Below are positions 10,240 to 20,439 of a stretch of 37,270 nucleotides of DNA, piece by piece; the first letter of the stretch is position 1; every line of letters starts with the position of its first letter. This stretch comes from Lingula anatina (Eukaryota; Brachiopoda; Lingulata; Lingulida; Lingulidae): the NCBI RefSeq assembly GCF_001039355.2, contig NW_019775652.1:51264-88533 (forward strand). Reading direction: 5' to 3'. A program made the translations under genes and the position numbers. The notes beneath the pieces were generated by a model. That model saw only the letters and a program-made list of their open reading frames with translations. It did not search any database and had not been told where the DNA came from.

Positions 10240-12190
10240 AGTATTGCAGTAATGATACAGTGGGTTAAAACTTTATACACTGACTTTACAAAATAATGAC
10301 CATCTTTCGTAGTTCTTTAGAGTAAAAAGGGGTGTACAGCATGGAGACCCCTTGTCCCCATATCTTTTTCTTTGTTTAGAAATTTTCTTGGCCACAATTA
10401 GACCCTGATGTTAATCGAATCAATATAAACAATACGGAGTTTCTTATTACGTCTTATGCAGATGATACAACTCTTATACTGGGGGATGATGAGTTCTCCT
10501 TGAACAGGGTCCTCTACTTAATGGCTGCATTCTCTGAGTGCTCAGGCCTCAGAGCCAGTTTCAAAAAAAAAAACAGAAGCAATATGGATTGAGGCCAAAA
10601 GAGGATGTTATAAAAAAAATCAAAACTGAAAAAGAAATAAAATTGAATCATGCAGGTGCATTTTAGTTGCTTGGTATAAAATATGAATTGAAAATAATTA
10701 ACCATTGTGAAATTTTAATTAAACTTAAAATTTTATAGAAAAAAAATTGCAAAAATAAAAAAATATCCTGGAAGTATGGTCCTTGAGAAATCTTTCAATA
10801 AAAGGAAAGGTAACAGTGGTGAAAACCGTAATATTTCCTATTTTGGTGGATATACTAACTGCCCTGCCAAACCCCCAGACCATATCTTTAAAACTATGGA
10901 TACAATAATATTTAACTTTATCTGGAATGGGGAAAAAGACAAAATAAAACGAGCAACAATAGTGTCTGATTACGAAAATGGAGGGCTTAAGGTACCACAA
11001 ATAAAACTTTTTACTGAGGCACTAAAACTTTCATGGCTAAAAAGACTTTTGGATGAAGAAAGTAAGTGAAAAGTGCTTTTTCTCAGTAAACAGTCAGAAA
11101 TCGGGGGTCATAAAATATGGACCTTGACAAAAGGTGATTAAAAACACTAGTACAACAAGCAACTAATAACCCCTTGATTCTTTGAGTGAAATTCAGGAGA
11201 GCCCCAGTATAACCCCAGAAGAAATCCTATCACAACCATTATGGAAAAAAATAAAGAATTAAAATAAATGAAAAAACTTTTTGGAATACTTGGGTATTCA
11301 AAAGAGCACACCATCTGAATGGCATAAAACTATCTCTACTCATGGAAGAAAATTACACATTGTATCCCACGAAATAATTGACTTGATTTAAAAAGTTACC
11401 AAACCATCCAGGTATTTCTACAGAAAATTCCTCCAAGGCCACACTGTATCACCAAACAAAAGTATAGGTAAATGGCATGAGAATATGAAAAAGTCCTTAA
11501 ATAATGAGGATTGGCAACTAATATTTAGATCCTTCCAAGAAACAGATGACATGAAACTGCAGATGCTTCAATTTAGAATAAATCACAGAATATTCAGTAC
11601 CAATGTTTATCTTATGAACATTTTTACCTCCGCCAAGGAGGTTATGTTTTCACCCCTGTTTGTTTGTCTGTCTGTTTGTCTGTCATCAACATAACTCAAA
11701 AAGTTATGGACCGATTTTGATGAAATTTTCAGGAACTGTCAAAAGTGGGCCAAGAAACAGATTAGTTTTTGGTGGTGATCCGGATCAATAATCAATCAAT
11801 AATAAAAAAAACAAGTTATGGACCAATTTTGATTAAATTTTCGGGAATTGTCAGAAGTGGGCCAAGGAACAGATAATTAATTTTTGGTGGTCATCCAGAT
11901 CAATATTCAATCAATAATCAATAAGCAAAAATATTGAAAGGGGTGAAACGGCATTGGATGGAGACTTTGCTGCCTTGGTGGAGGTCTGCGCTCTCTGAGT
12001 GCTTTTCTAGTTTAAAAAGAATCAGAACAGTTCGAATTTTGCAATGCTGCTAGGGAAACTATTCTTCATGTTTTCTGGGATTGCTCACATGTACAGAATG
12101 TTTGGACGTGTGTCATTTGTTCCGTAAAAGATAATTTAGGTGTGGTCATTGAGAGATCTTAGATTTTTATACTTGGGCTTGTGCAAGCCT
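10240..12190 (+). pseudogene. Broken Tx1/L1-like non-LTR retrotransposon (RT to C-terminus)
   Basis: Decayed ORF2 fragment, readable only across several frameshifts and stops. In order: WVKTLYTDF and FFRVKRGVQHGDPLSPYLF (RT core, about 10260-10370); SYADDTTLILGDDE with the YADD catalytic motif (about 10450); the C-terminal domain IFNFIWNGEKDKIKRATIVSD and ENGGLKVPQIKLFTEA (about 10908-11030); PEEILSQPLWKKI (about 11215); LQMLQFRINHRIFSTN (about 11560-11604); and, after an insertion, KESEQFEFC with HVFWDCSHVQNVW (about 12017-12105). The ENGGLK and F.WNG...K signatures are typical of the Tx1/L1 group. The 5' half, including the endonuclease, is absent. It is not functional. Confidence 0.88.
11627..12010. 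mobile_element. Inverted-end element inserted in the LINE
   Basis: A 384-bp element beginning CCTCCGCCAAGGAGGTTATG and ending with CCTTGGTGGAGGTCTGCG, then GAGTGCTTTTCTAG. The ends are complementary over CTCCGCCAAGG. TTTA occurs on both sides (11623-11626 and 12011-12014), a possible 4-bp target duplication. Inside, a block around GTTATGGACC(G/A)ATTTTGAT and GGTCATCC/GGTGATCC is tandemly duplicated. I recall closely similar repeats from fish and marine invertebrate genomes but cannot assign a superfamily. Removing it rejoins the two halves of the LINE reading. Confidence 0.8.
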
Positions 12191-12524
12191 GTGATATAAA
12201 AGTTTTTATTTACTTATCTTAATAATTAAGATATATGTTAGTATATGTAGAACGAAAAGAAATCCCAACATGGGAAAGGAACTAAACAATATGTTAAATA
12301 CTACAGAAATATTTGTTTAAATTCTTTGTATATGTAGACCGACAAAAAACTACAACATGTTAAAAGAAAATGGGAAAATATTGATTGCATATTACAACTT
12401 AATTGACAAGCAACTAGCTAAGGATATACCTCTTAGTATTTCAATTGTGAGGTTAGCAACATGGATTGTCAATCTCTATTTCTACCCTTTTATACAATAC
12501 TGTAACTGTACAACCTTTTTATAC

Positions 12525-12541
12525 TGAGAGAGAGAGAGAGA
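12525..12541. repeat. Short (GA)n tract
   Basis: Eight GA units in the LINE 3' flank. Confidence 0.8.
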
Positions 12542-12649
12542 GTACAAGTATGTAAGTGTATGATTGTTTGTTTTTGTGTGTGATTCATAGGCAATAACTG
12601 TAAGATTGAATATTTATTTGCTACTGAATAAAAAAAAATCACATATTGG

Positions 12650-12840
12650 CTTGGAACCTCCATGGGTTTGAAGACCTTTGCTAGCCACATTTTCTGAACA
12701 TCTAGATACTTATATTTTATTATTATAAATTGATAAGCATTATGCTGTTAAGCATTATGTAATAATCCATCAGAATTGAAGAAAACCTTATTTTGGACAC
12801 TGACCTATGATGACCATTTAGGGAAAACCATGTTACTTAT
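12650..12840. repeat. Direct repeat copy 2, right of LINE fragment
   Basis: Same family as 9900-10088: TTGAAGACCTTTGCTAG, GTTAAGCATTATGTAAT, AATTGAAGAAAACC and GGAAAACCATGT. A weaker partial copy lies at about 13000-13105. Confidence 0.7.
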
Positions 12841-12841
12841 G

Positions 12842-12955
12842 ACTGGGTTCCCATGCCTAGATTGATCCATCTGGATCTCCCTAGGGAGTCTCAGTAAATT
12901 GCTATCGACTTAACGGGTAAAAAGATAACTACCCCCTAACAGCTCTATTGGATTA
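12842..12955. mobile_element. Single arm related to the 13.7-kb foldback element
   Basis: Reads CATCTGGATC..., TAGGGAGTCTCAGTAAATTG, CTATCGACTTAACGG and AACTACCCCC. This matches in order the reverse complement of the right part of the 13727-13957 element (GGGGAGTCTCACTAGATTAC, CTGTCAGCTTGGCCGG). Only one arm is visible. Confidence 0.5.
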
Positions 12956-13105
12956 TCATTTTTTAATTAAATTTCTGCACTTTCTATTCTTCTCAGTCTA
13001 GCATTTTCAAAGTGTGAACTTGGACTTCAAGGGTCTGAAGCTTTATGTGATGTTGACTTTGCAATGAAGTCTAATGTACATAATGTATGATTGCATCATA
13101 ATTGA

Positions 13106-13726
13106 CAGTTGTCTGTTTTGCTTATTATTATTTTCTACTTTTTGTCTGTACATTTGACAGCTTTGCTACCTTGTTTTATTTTATTAGTCAGATGTGGACA
13201 AAGGCAGATCAAAATCAGATACAGTATTTGGATGTTTTGAAATTAGGGTACAGAAAGGTACACTGAAATATAAATTTAACTGGTCAGGTAAATCAGGATG
13301 TACAAGGTAATTCAAGTTTTTAATGAAATGCTGCAGCTGTAGGTCTGCAGACAGGTTATGTGGGACTAGGTGTGGGTGGTGGCATGAGTATGTGGTCCCA
13401 GCCATTAACCAATCAGCATAGATAGTATAAATAGTAAGGAGGTACACGTATGGGTAGAAAATAGTGACAATGATAACAGTGATAGTGAAAACTTATAATT
13501 ATGTGAATAATTAGTTTTCAAGTTTTACGTGTGTGCCGAAGCTCAATGAAATTTTTACACCTTATAATTATTTACAAATACAGATTAAAGAGAGGTTAAA
13601 TAACAGTTTAAATAAAAATGTTTTTCCTTTCAGTTATGGATCTACTGTGGATGATGTGAGATGATTGAAGTGCACATTAGACTTTTATGTAAAGTAGAAG
13701 ATGAACCCCTGTCGGATGTGGAGACT
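13106..13726. other. No gene seen
   Basis: AT-rich sequence with no homology I recognise. A minus-strand open stretch at 13184-13447 has no recognisable motif and no splice context. It was not called. Confidence 0.5.
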
Positions 13727-13957
13727 ATGGGTGCTTTCCCTGAGATTTAGAATGATCTAGAGATTAAGATTTAGATCGACCTAACTACCTGGGGGTTCAC
13801 GCTAAATTGCAGTCAGCTGTGCGGGCACCATAGTTAATTACCCCCTTGCAGCTTTTAGTAGGCAGGGCAGACGCTTAAGCCGGCCAAGCTGACAGTAATC
13901 TAGTGAGACTCCCCACAAGGATAGATCGATCTAAAAATCTATGGAAATGGGGCCTAT
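13727..13957. mobile_element. Foldback/MITE element with long imperfect inverted arms
   Basis: The left arm contains TAGATCGACCTA, GGGG.TTCAC, AAATTGCAGTCAGCT and GCGGGC. The reverse complement of the right arm contains TAGATCGATCTA, GGGGAGTCTCAC, GATTACTGTCAGCT and GCCGGC in the same order. TAT flanks or ends both sides. No coding capacity. Confidence 0.65.
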
Positions 13958-14448
13958 GATACTGAAATCCCTATTTATGACTCTAATTTGCAGTGTTTAT
14001 ATGGCATATAATACGTGTGGAAAACATGCATTTGTATTCCAAGCACAATACACATTTCATTTTGATTTGTTTAATTGTACTGAAATGTTCACCATTGCTT
14101 GTACATGTACATGTACACGCATGTGCATTACAAAATCTTTAGTAAAAAGTACATAGACTTGAGCATCTTCACAAAACATTCTATGACAATTTAAAAACTA
14201 CCATTAAGAATTTTTTCTCATTAAAAGAATTGTGAATTTATTTATCTGAAAAATGTTCATTTTTCAAAACTTAGTAATTAAAATTGATTATTTTTATAGT
14301 GATAATTTTATACAATGTGTTATACCCTAATTCTATGTAGGAAACCCACAGAATCTATTATACTACACTTAGAGCCTGCAAGCACATGTTGGCCTAGGTG
14401 CCCTTGGCATACAGAATTGCAAGTACCTACACAATAAATTCATTTTAA

Positions 14449-14880
14449 GGTAACATTATCATTTATGACATTATGTGAGGAATAACACTGTAATTAGTCC
14501 TGTTGCTGATCTGTTCACTTGCCAATCAAGTCCTCTATTCACCTGTTTTAACAATTAAAATTGTACCTGCACTGACACTGACAGTGATGATGCAGTGGTT
14601 ATGTATAAATAATCTACCAGGATTGGCCACTGGTGATAAAGACAGTGCAGGTAACAATTAATACATGTTCAAGGTAACATTACAATTCATAGTACTTGAG
14701 AACAGTGTAATGAATAATGATGTTGCTTGTCTGTTCACTGTACATTGTACCAGTACTTTTTAGTTCATTTCATAGCAAATGCCTATAATGTCTGAGCAAT
14801 TAACAGATGAATAAAGTACTGGTACATTGTACAATGTAAATTGTTCAGACATTAGGCATTTGCTATTAAATAAACTAAAT
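14449..14880. repeat. Rearranged inverted/direct repeat cluster
   Basis: A direct repeat of about 72 bp (14449-14521 and 14671-14741) shares AAGGTAACATTA and CTGTTCACT. An inverted pair TACCTGCACTG (14564-14574) and CAGTGCAGGTA (14643-14653) lies between. After it come segments A (14740-14759) and B (14758-14801), then the inverted copy of A (14813-14832) and the inverted copy of B (14836-14879). The order is A-B-A'-B'. This looks like a foldback element reshuffled by local duplication or inversion. Confidence 0.7.
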
Positions 14881-15000
14881 ATGTTGCCTTTGGCTTCCTG
14901 AGCAGGATTACATGAAGGGAAATGTTATTGTACATGTCATCTTAATAAAAGGAGTAACCTGTAGCTTAAATGTTGGATTAGTTTTTAAATAATTACAGAG

Positions 15001-15228
15001 CAGGGCCGTAGCCTGAGCAAAATGCTAGGGGGGGGGGGCAGTAAGCGGACACGAGGGGGCGAAGCCCCCGAAGAGGGGGGGTGTGGAGAATTTTTAAAAA
15101 CTGTATGTATAATACTGCATTCTGGTGCATTTTAACTGTTATTTATTGCTCAATCAGAATTATTTTTTTTACCTTTGCAATTATTTTTTTGCACCTCAAA
15201 AGCTGCCCCCCCGGAGGCTACGGCCCTG
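15001..15228. mobile_element. MITE with CAGGGCCGTAGCCT ends
   Basis: A 228-bp element with perfect 14-bp terminal inverted repeats (15001-15014 and 15215-15228) and a 5-bp duplication CAGAG at 14996-15000 and 15229-15233. A run of G follows the left end and a run of C precedes the right end, extending the hairpin. The CAGGG start with a 5-bp duplication matches the 3457-3628 element, so both may use a hAT5-like transposase. Confidence 0.85.
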
Positions 15229-16279
15229 CAGAGTCAAATTACTATTATTAATTGTAGTGTCACATAATCATGCCTTTTTTGTCCCTACTCTGTGTGGCAG
15301 GGCACAGTGTATGATTAGCTCACGTTTTTTTCTTTCCTCCATTGTATCCTCATACAAGTTAATCTGTGTGGTACCGATATTTATAACGAGGTCTTGACAA
15401 GGAGAGTTAAGGTTTTTTAAGCCAGAGCATTTTCCCTGTATGACATATAAATATATGATTTTAGGTGAGGAAAGAGGAATGTTTCAGCCACTACAGTATT
15501 GGAAAATATTTTTTAATAATACTTTTAAGTCTTCATATTATTTATTCACTATGTATAAGTAGCTTTAGATAATATTTCATACCTTTGAAGTTCACATTTT
15601 ACTGTTCTGGTTTCAAGCCTGGTTATCTTTTAGATGCGCATTATAAGGAGTCCGTGTTAGTGTTCACCTTGTGGGGTTGGACTTGGATTTGAAGCGATTA
15701 AACTAATCAGTATATAATATAAATGGTTGACATTTTAATTGATAAAGATGTACGTGAAAATCTCAGTGATACTGAAAACAGAAGGTTGGGTTGAAGCTCA
15801 AAATTGACCTTAAATTGTACCATGTAACTTTTATATAGTAAGTAAAATAAATTCTGTTGGTGTTACAACCCGGAGACTTTGAGAGTTTAGGACATGTAGA
15901 ACCCCAGAAATCTCTGTTGCAGTTTTAAAGGATGCATGATACAAAAATGAAGACCAATAGTAACCAACTTCTGGGGTAAAATAAAGAGGTCATTTATACT
16001 GATTTATAATGCACTGTGGGGGTCTTTAGTTTAATAAAATGGTACTTTCAATGTCCTTTGGATTATTCACCCAGGCATCTGCAGGGAATTTGTACAGACA
16101 AATCTCCAAACTGCTAAACTCCAGTTTGTCTTGTATCTCTTCAGTGCTTTGGGGGGTAGTCCATCTTGAAGTAAGAAGGTTGTTTAAATATAGCAAAACG
16201 AACTGTTTTTGATGAGCAGATTTATTGTACGCCCAATACAAACTGTGTGGAAAATCCATAAGTCACATGACCTCTGTCC
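15229..16279. other. No gene seen
   Basis: Unique-looking AT-rich sequence. Open stretches at 15125-15397 (+) and 16026-16259 (-) lack recognisable domains or splice support. The first overlaps the MITE. Confidence 0.5.
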
Positions 16280-16777
16280 CCCAAACAGCAACACTTTTGA
16301 CATTTGATCAACGTTGAAAACAGGTTGGGCGTTTAATCGCCATTGATCTTCCGAAATTCAATGTCAAATCAGTGTTGATCCAGCCACATCAAAATGCTGT
16401 TGTAATGTGACGTTGACTCGACATTGTTGTTAGGTCATCGTGATGCAAGACATGGATCATAATTTAAGATATTAATTATTGAAAACGTGATACTATGTTT
16501 ATCAATACTGTAACAAACTTTATCAAAATATTAAAAACGGTGCTTTAAAGTAGAAATTTTGTGTCTTTAGTGAACTAGTGAATTTTCTTAACTTGTTATT
16601 TAGAAATACATTCCAATAAACTTCCTCAGAAGGTCAGCTAACACAAGGATGAATAAGTTTATGTAAGTGTGATGGAGTGATGTTTAACACTGTTGACAGT
16701 TCATGGTACCCTGCTATAGATAGATAGACAGGTTGAGGTGACTGTGACTTTCTTATATATAAATATATATATATATA

Positions 16778-16814
<37 letters not shown>

Positions 16815-17236
16815 ACCTGGGAAATCATAACTTATAGGCCATACATATACATTGTACACTTGATCGACATATATTTAGCCATCAAATGCGTCCTAGTACT
16901 GCTAAACACATCCAGTCTAAAAGCATGTAACATGCTTAGGAGCTAAATGCCTTGAAATAATGAGACAAAGCAGGCACTTAGATGTTTTTACAGTGTACGT
17001 TATAATTGTATACCTGTGTTTTGTACCAAAAATAAAAACAGGTCATTTTAATGACTTTTCATGCAAGAATGTTGTCTAACAGCTGGGGTTAATTGATACA
17101 ATGTTGTTATCTGACATTGATACAACGTTGTTATTTGACACTGATCCAACTTTCAAATCCAACATTAATCCAACATCTTGTCAATGTTATAGTTCAACAT
17201 TGTTTCAATGTTGAAACAACATGATTTGCCTGCTGG
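16280..17236. mobile_element. Possible nonautonomous element with CAACGTTG-type end blocks
   Basis: Two blocks (16285-16440 and 17085-17236) are dense in variants of AACGTTGA, TCAACATTG and TTGATCCAAC, in both orientations. The right block ends TTGCCTGCTGGG. The left starts near CCCAAACAGCAAC. Between them is AT-rich filler including an AT/TC microsatellite. Blocks of short subterminal repeats at both ends suggest a DNA transposon derivative. Exact ends and duplication are not resolved. Confidence 0.45.
16754..16813. repeat. (AT)n(TC)n microsatellite
   Basis: AT units (about 16762-16778) run directly into about 16 TC units ending at 16813. Confidence 0.95.
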
Positions 17237-18124
17237 GTATGACTTTGAGAATTTGTGGTCAATTTGTTGTAGTTGAGATGGACCAATTGTGTAAGGTGCA
17301 TTGTGTTCCATAGTTTAATTTTGGTAGTTGAGCTGGATTGTTTTACATCATTTGCAATGTTTCCTTTAGATAAATTGTGGTAGTTAAGTTGGTCTTATGT
17401 AAGTTAATTAGATTGTCTATTATTGAAAGGGGTCATGTTTTCCCTAATTTTAAGTGTCAGTTGTGGTAATTGAGCTGGACTGGAAGCTGGAACTTTCAGC
17501 TGGAGGCTGGAGCTGGAAGTAATAAAGACAAATTGCTATTGTGTCAACATTTGACTTATAGTTAAAAGAATCTCTGAGGTAGTTAGGCCAGGCTGTTTTA
17601 TGTAATGTAGGTGAATGAATTGTGATAGGTGGGATGTTTTCCATAGTTTAAATTGTCAATTTCGGCAGCATGGCTTGACAGTAAGACAAACTCAATGCAA
17701 TAGCTGCAACATTTCCAATAGTTTAAATGGTCAAATGTGGTCATTAAGGATATTGTTACTCTTTATTATCATCCAGATACTGAAAGTGAGTTTTTTCCTG
17801 CATCTAATTATTCAATAATGCATCTATCTTTGTGATCATAAAACAATGAAAAAACTTGAAAATATAAAATAAATAGGCGTTTATATTATTTCATTGCAAT
17901 GTATAAGCATAGGCAACTCAAAGCTTTAATCGTCTATTTAACACCTTTCTATTTTGAGGTGAGATAGCAATCGGTATGGGGCAAAAATTGGCATAGTGGC
18001 CCGCAAGAGTATGAACTACAATCCCGTGCCAGTGTTTTGGTTTAAATGTTTTTGTTATGGAATAAGGAGCCTGTAATAACAGATTTGCATTAAACAAATG
18101 TATTATTTTGCTTTATCAGAGATA

Positions 18125-18382
18125 GGCTGCATTCACATCAAGAAGAGCCGAGGCTCAACAAAGCTGCGAACTAAATATGGAGGACGTACATGAAAGGAAA
18201 TCCGCTTAATCTTTTAATAGTCTCTCTGCCTCTCACAAGCATCATCCTTGCGGGGGTACAGTCATTAAATTCGGCTCCATTCGCCCGGAAGCTACCTGAG
18301 AAAAATTAAGTGTGCATGTACGTCCGCCATATTTAGGTCGTGGCTTTGGTGAGCCTCGGCTCTTCTCGATGTGAATGCAGCC
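18125..18382. mobile_element. MITE with long GGCTGCATTCACATC inverted repeats
   Basis: A 258-bp element. The two ends are inverted copies over about 70 bp, sharing GGCTGCATTCACATC, AGAAGAGCCGAGGCTCA, CAAAGC and CTAAATATGG.GGACGTA. ATA lies on both sides (18122-18124 and 18383-18385), a possible 3-bp duplication. The superfamily is not assigned. It sits in the gap of the 85-bp satellite. Confidence 0.85.
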
Positions 18383-19285
18383 ATAGAATCTGATCTAAGA
18401 CTTTTTTAGAAAAATCGCTGGAAGGATTTTGGAGTACTAAATGGTGTCATTAAATCAGCGTTGAAACGGTGATCATGGGTGCTCAGGTAAAAGAGAAATT
18501 TCAGTTTCTACTGCAAAATCACAATTATGACGTCACCCGTAAGATGACGCGTAAATGTCACTTGATTTAATCACTGATCACTGAAGATTTATTTATTACC
18601 AAAAATGTGTGATAGGCAGTAAATAAGGAGTTTGGGGCGAAGGGTGACAATATCCTTAAGCTGGATAAACTTACTGTATATAAATCGGATAAAACGATTG
18701 TGAGAGGTGTAATATTTCCCAGTTTAAATTGTCAACTGCCACAGTTGAGTTGCTCAAATATGCATAATTTAGACACACCAATTGCCACAGGTGCTACATT
18801 TCCCATAGGTAAAAGTGGCATTGATGAAGTTGGGCTGTGCCAACTTATGTTATTCAGATGAACGATTTGTGATAGCGGCGACTTTTCCCATTTAGTTTAA
18901 AGGGTCAAATGTATTTGTTGATCTGGACCATCTTATGTAAAGGATATGGGTCATCAGTGATAGGTGCGACGTTTCTCATGGTTTAAAGTGTCAAGTGTAG
19001 TAGTTGGGCTGAATCGAGTTATGTAATTTAGAGGAATGAATTGTGATGGTTGCAAGCATCAATTGTGGCAGTTGGACAAACCTACTGTACGTAATTTTGA
19101 CAGTTTTCAATAAAATATCAATTGTGGTTGTTAAGAAGGACCATCTTATGTAAATTAAACTTACAAACTGTGATAGGATTGACGTTTCCAACAGTTTAAG
19201 ATGTCCAGTGAGGTAGGCGGGTTAGACTATCTTTAGACAAACAAATTGCAATACCGGAAGCTGCGACATTTCCCATAGTTTTAAG

Positions 19286-19459
19286 GGGGGCGTCTCGATA
19301 GTCCGAAGGTTCATTGCTCCGAAGGTTCATTGGTCCGAAAAACGGTAACATTTTTATCGGTTTTTTAATCAAGGGTTCATTGGTCCGAATGCTCTGTAGT
19401 GAACATTCGGACCAATGAACCTTCGGACTATTGAACCTTCGGACTATTGCTACGGCCCC
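19286..19459. mobile_element. hAT-type MITE inside a satellite monomer
   Basis: A 174-bp element. The left arm reads GGGGGCGTCTCGATAGTCCG and the right arm, reverse complemented, GGGGCCGTAGCAATAGTCCG. Both continue with repeats of CCGAAGGTTCATTGGT. The 8-bp duplication GTTTTAAG lies at 19278-19285 and 19460-19467. An 8-bp duplication is typical of hAT elements. Excision restores a normal CCCATAGTTTTAAG monomer junction. Confidence 0.88.
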
Positions 19460-20439
19460 GTTTTAAGTATCACTTATGGTCGTTGAGTTAGACTGTCTTA
19501 CAGGTAACAGTTGCAATGTGTGTGATGTTTCAGATAAATTTAATTGTCAATTATTGTATCGACAGTATCGACTTACGTAATTCAAACAAACAATTTGTGA
19601 TAACTGCGACATTCCCCATAGTTAAAAGGGTAAATTGTGGTGATTCAGCTTAACAACCTGTATTTTAGAAGTACCATTTGCAATAGGTGTGATGTTTCCA
19701 ATACCGTAGTTTACAGTATATTGCCAATTTTGGTAGTTGGACTGGACCGACTTATCTTATTTAGACAAAAAATGCCATAGTGTCTGTATTTCTCATGGTT
19801 AACTAGTCAATTGTGCTTTTTTAACTGGGCAATCTACTGTAATATCCATGGGCTAATGGCAATATACGAGTGATGTTTCCCATTGTTTAAAGTCTCAGTT
19901 GTGGTAGACTCATGTTATTTAGAAGAACAAATTGCAATACCTGTAAGCATCAATTGTGGTAGTTGAGCTGGACTTACCTATGTAATTTTAACAGACCTAT
20001 TGCCATAGGTATGATGTTTCCCAGAGCTCATAGGATCAATTGTCGTAGTTGCACTGGATTGATCAACATAATTTTGAAAGGCCAGTTGCAATAAGTGTGA
20101 TATCTCCTTAAGCTTAAATGGACAATTGTGGTAATTGAGTTAGTCCAATCTAAGTTTTTTTAGATGGGTCATCTGGGGAAGGTGTGATGTTTTCCACAGG
20201 TTGCGACGTTTATTTCAATTTAACATAATAAATTTTGGCAGTTGAGTTGGACTGACTAAGATAGACGGACCGATGGCGATAGGTGCAATTTTTCCTGTAC
20301 ATGGTGTGTCGATTAAGAAGTATTTTCTCTTGAAAGGTAAACTGTACAATTTTCATAGGCATGCGTAAGTTTTGTTTGGTGTGAGGTTTTTCCTCGTATA
20401 CCTTGTAAACTATGACTTGTAAACTATGACTGTATTTTA

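Larger units (their letters stand above)
17250..20300. repeat. Decayed 85-bp tandem satellite
   Basis: About two dozen recognisable monomers spaced mostly 80-92 bp apart. Consensus parts in order are CAATTGTGGTAGTTGAGCTG, a GACTTATGTAATTTAGA-like segment, CAAATTGTGATAGGTG and GATGTTTCCCATAGTTTAAA. Good examples start near 17630, 18700, 18785, 18870, 18958, 19515, 19600, 19680, 19860 and 20090. Monomers are heavily diverged, and some are truncated. The array is interrupted at about 17780-18690 (holding a MITE) and at 19286-19459 (a second MITE). No gene was found within it. Confidence 0.85.

Noticed and set aside
16026-16259. Minus-strand 77-codon open frame
   Set aside because: Relatively hydrophilic and complete, but with no recognisable motif, promoter or splice signals.
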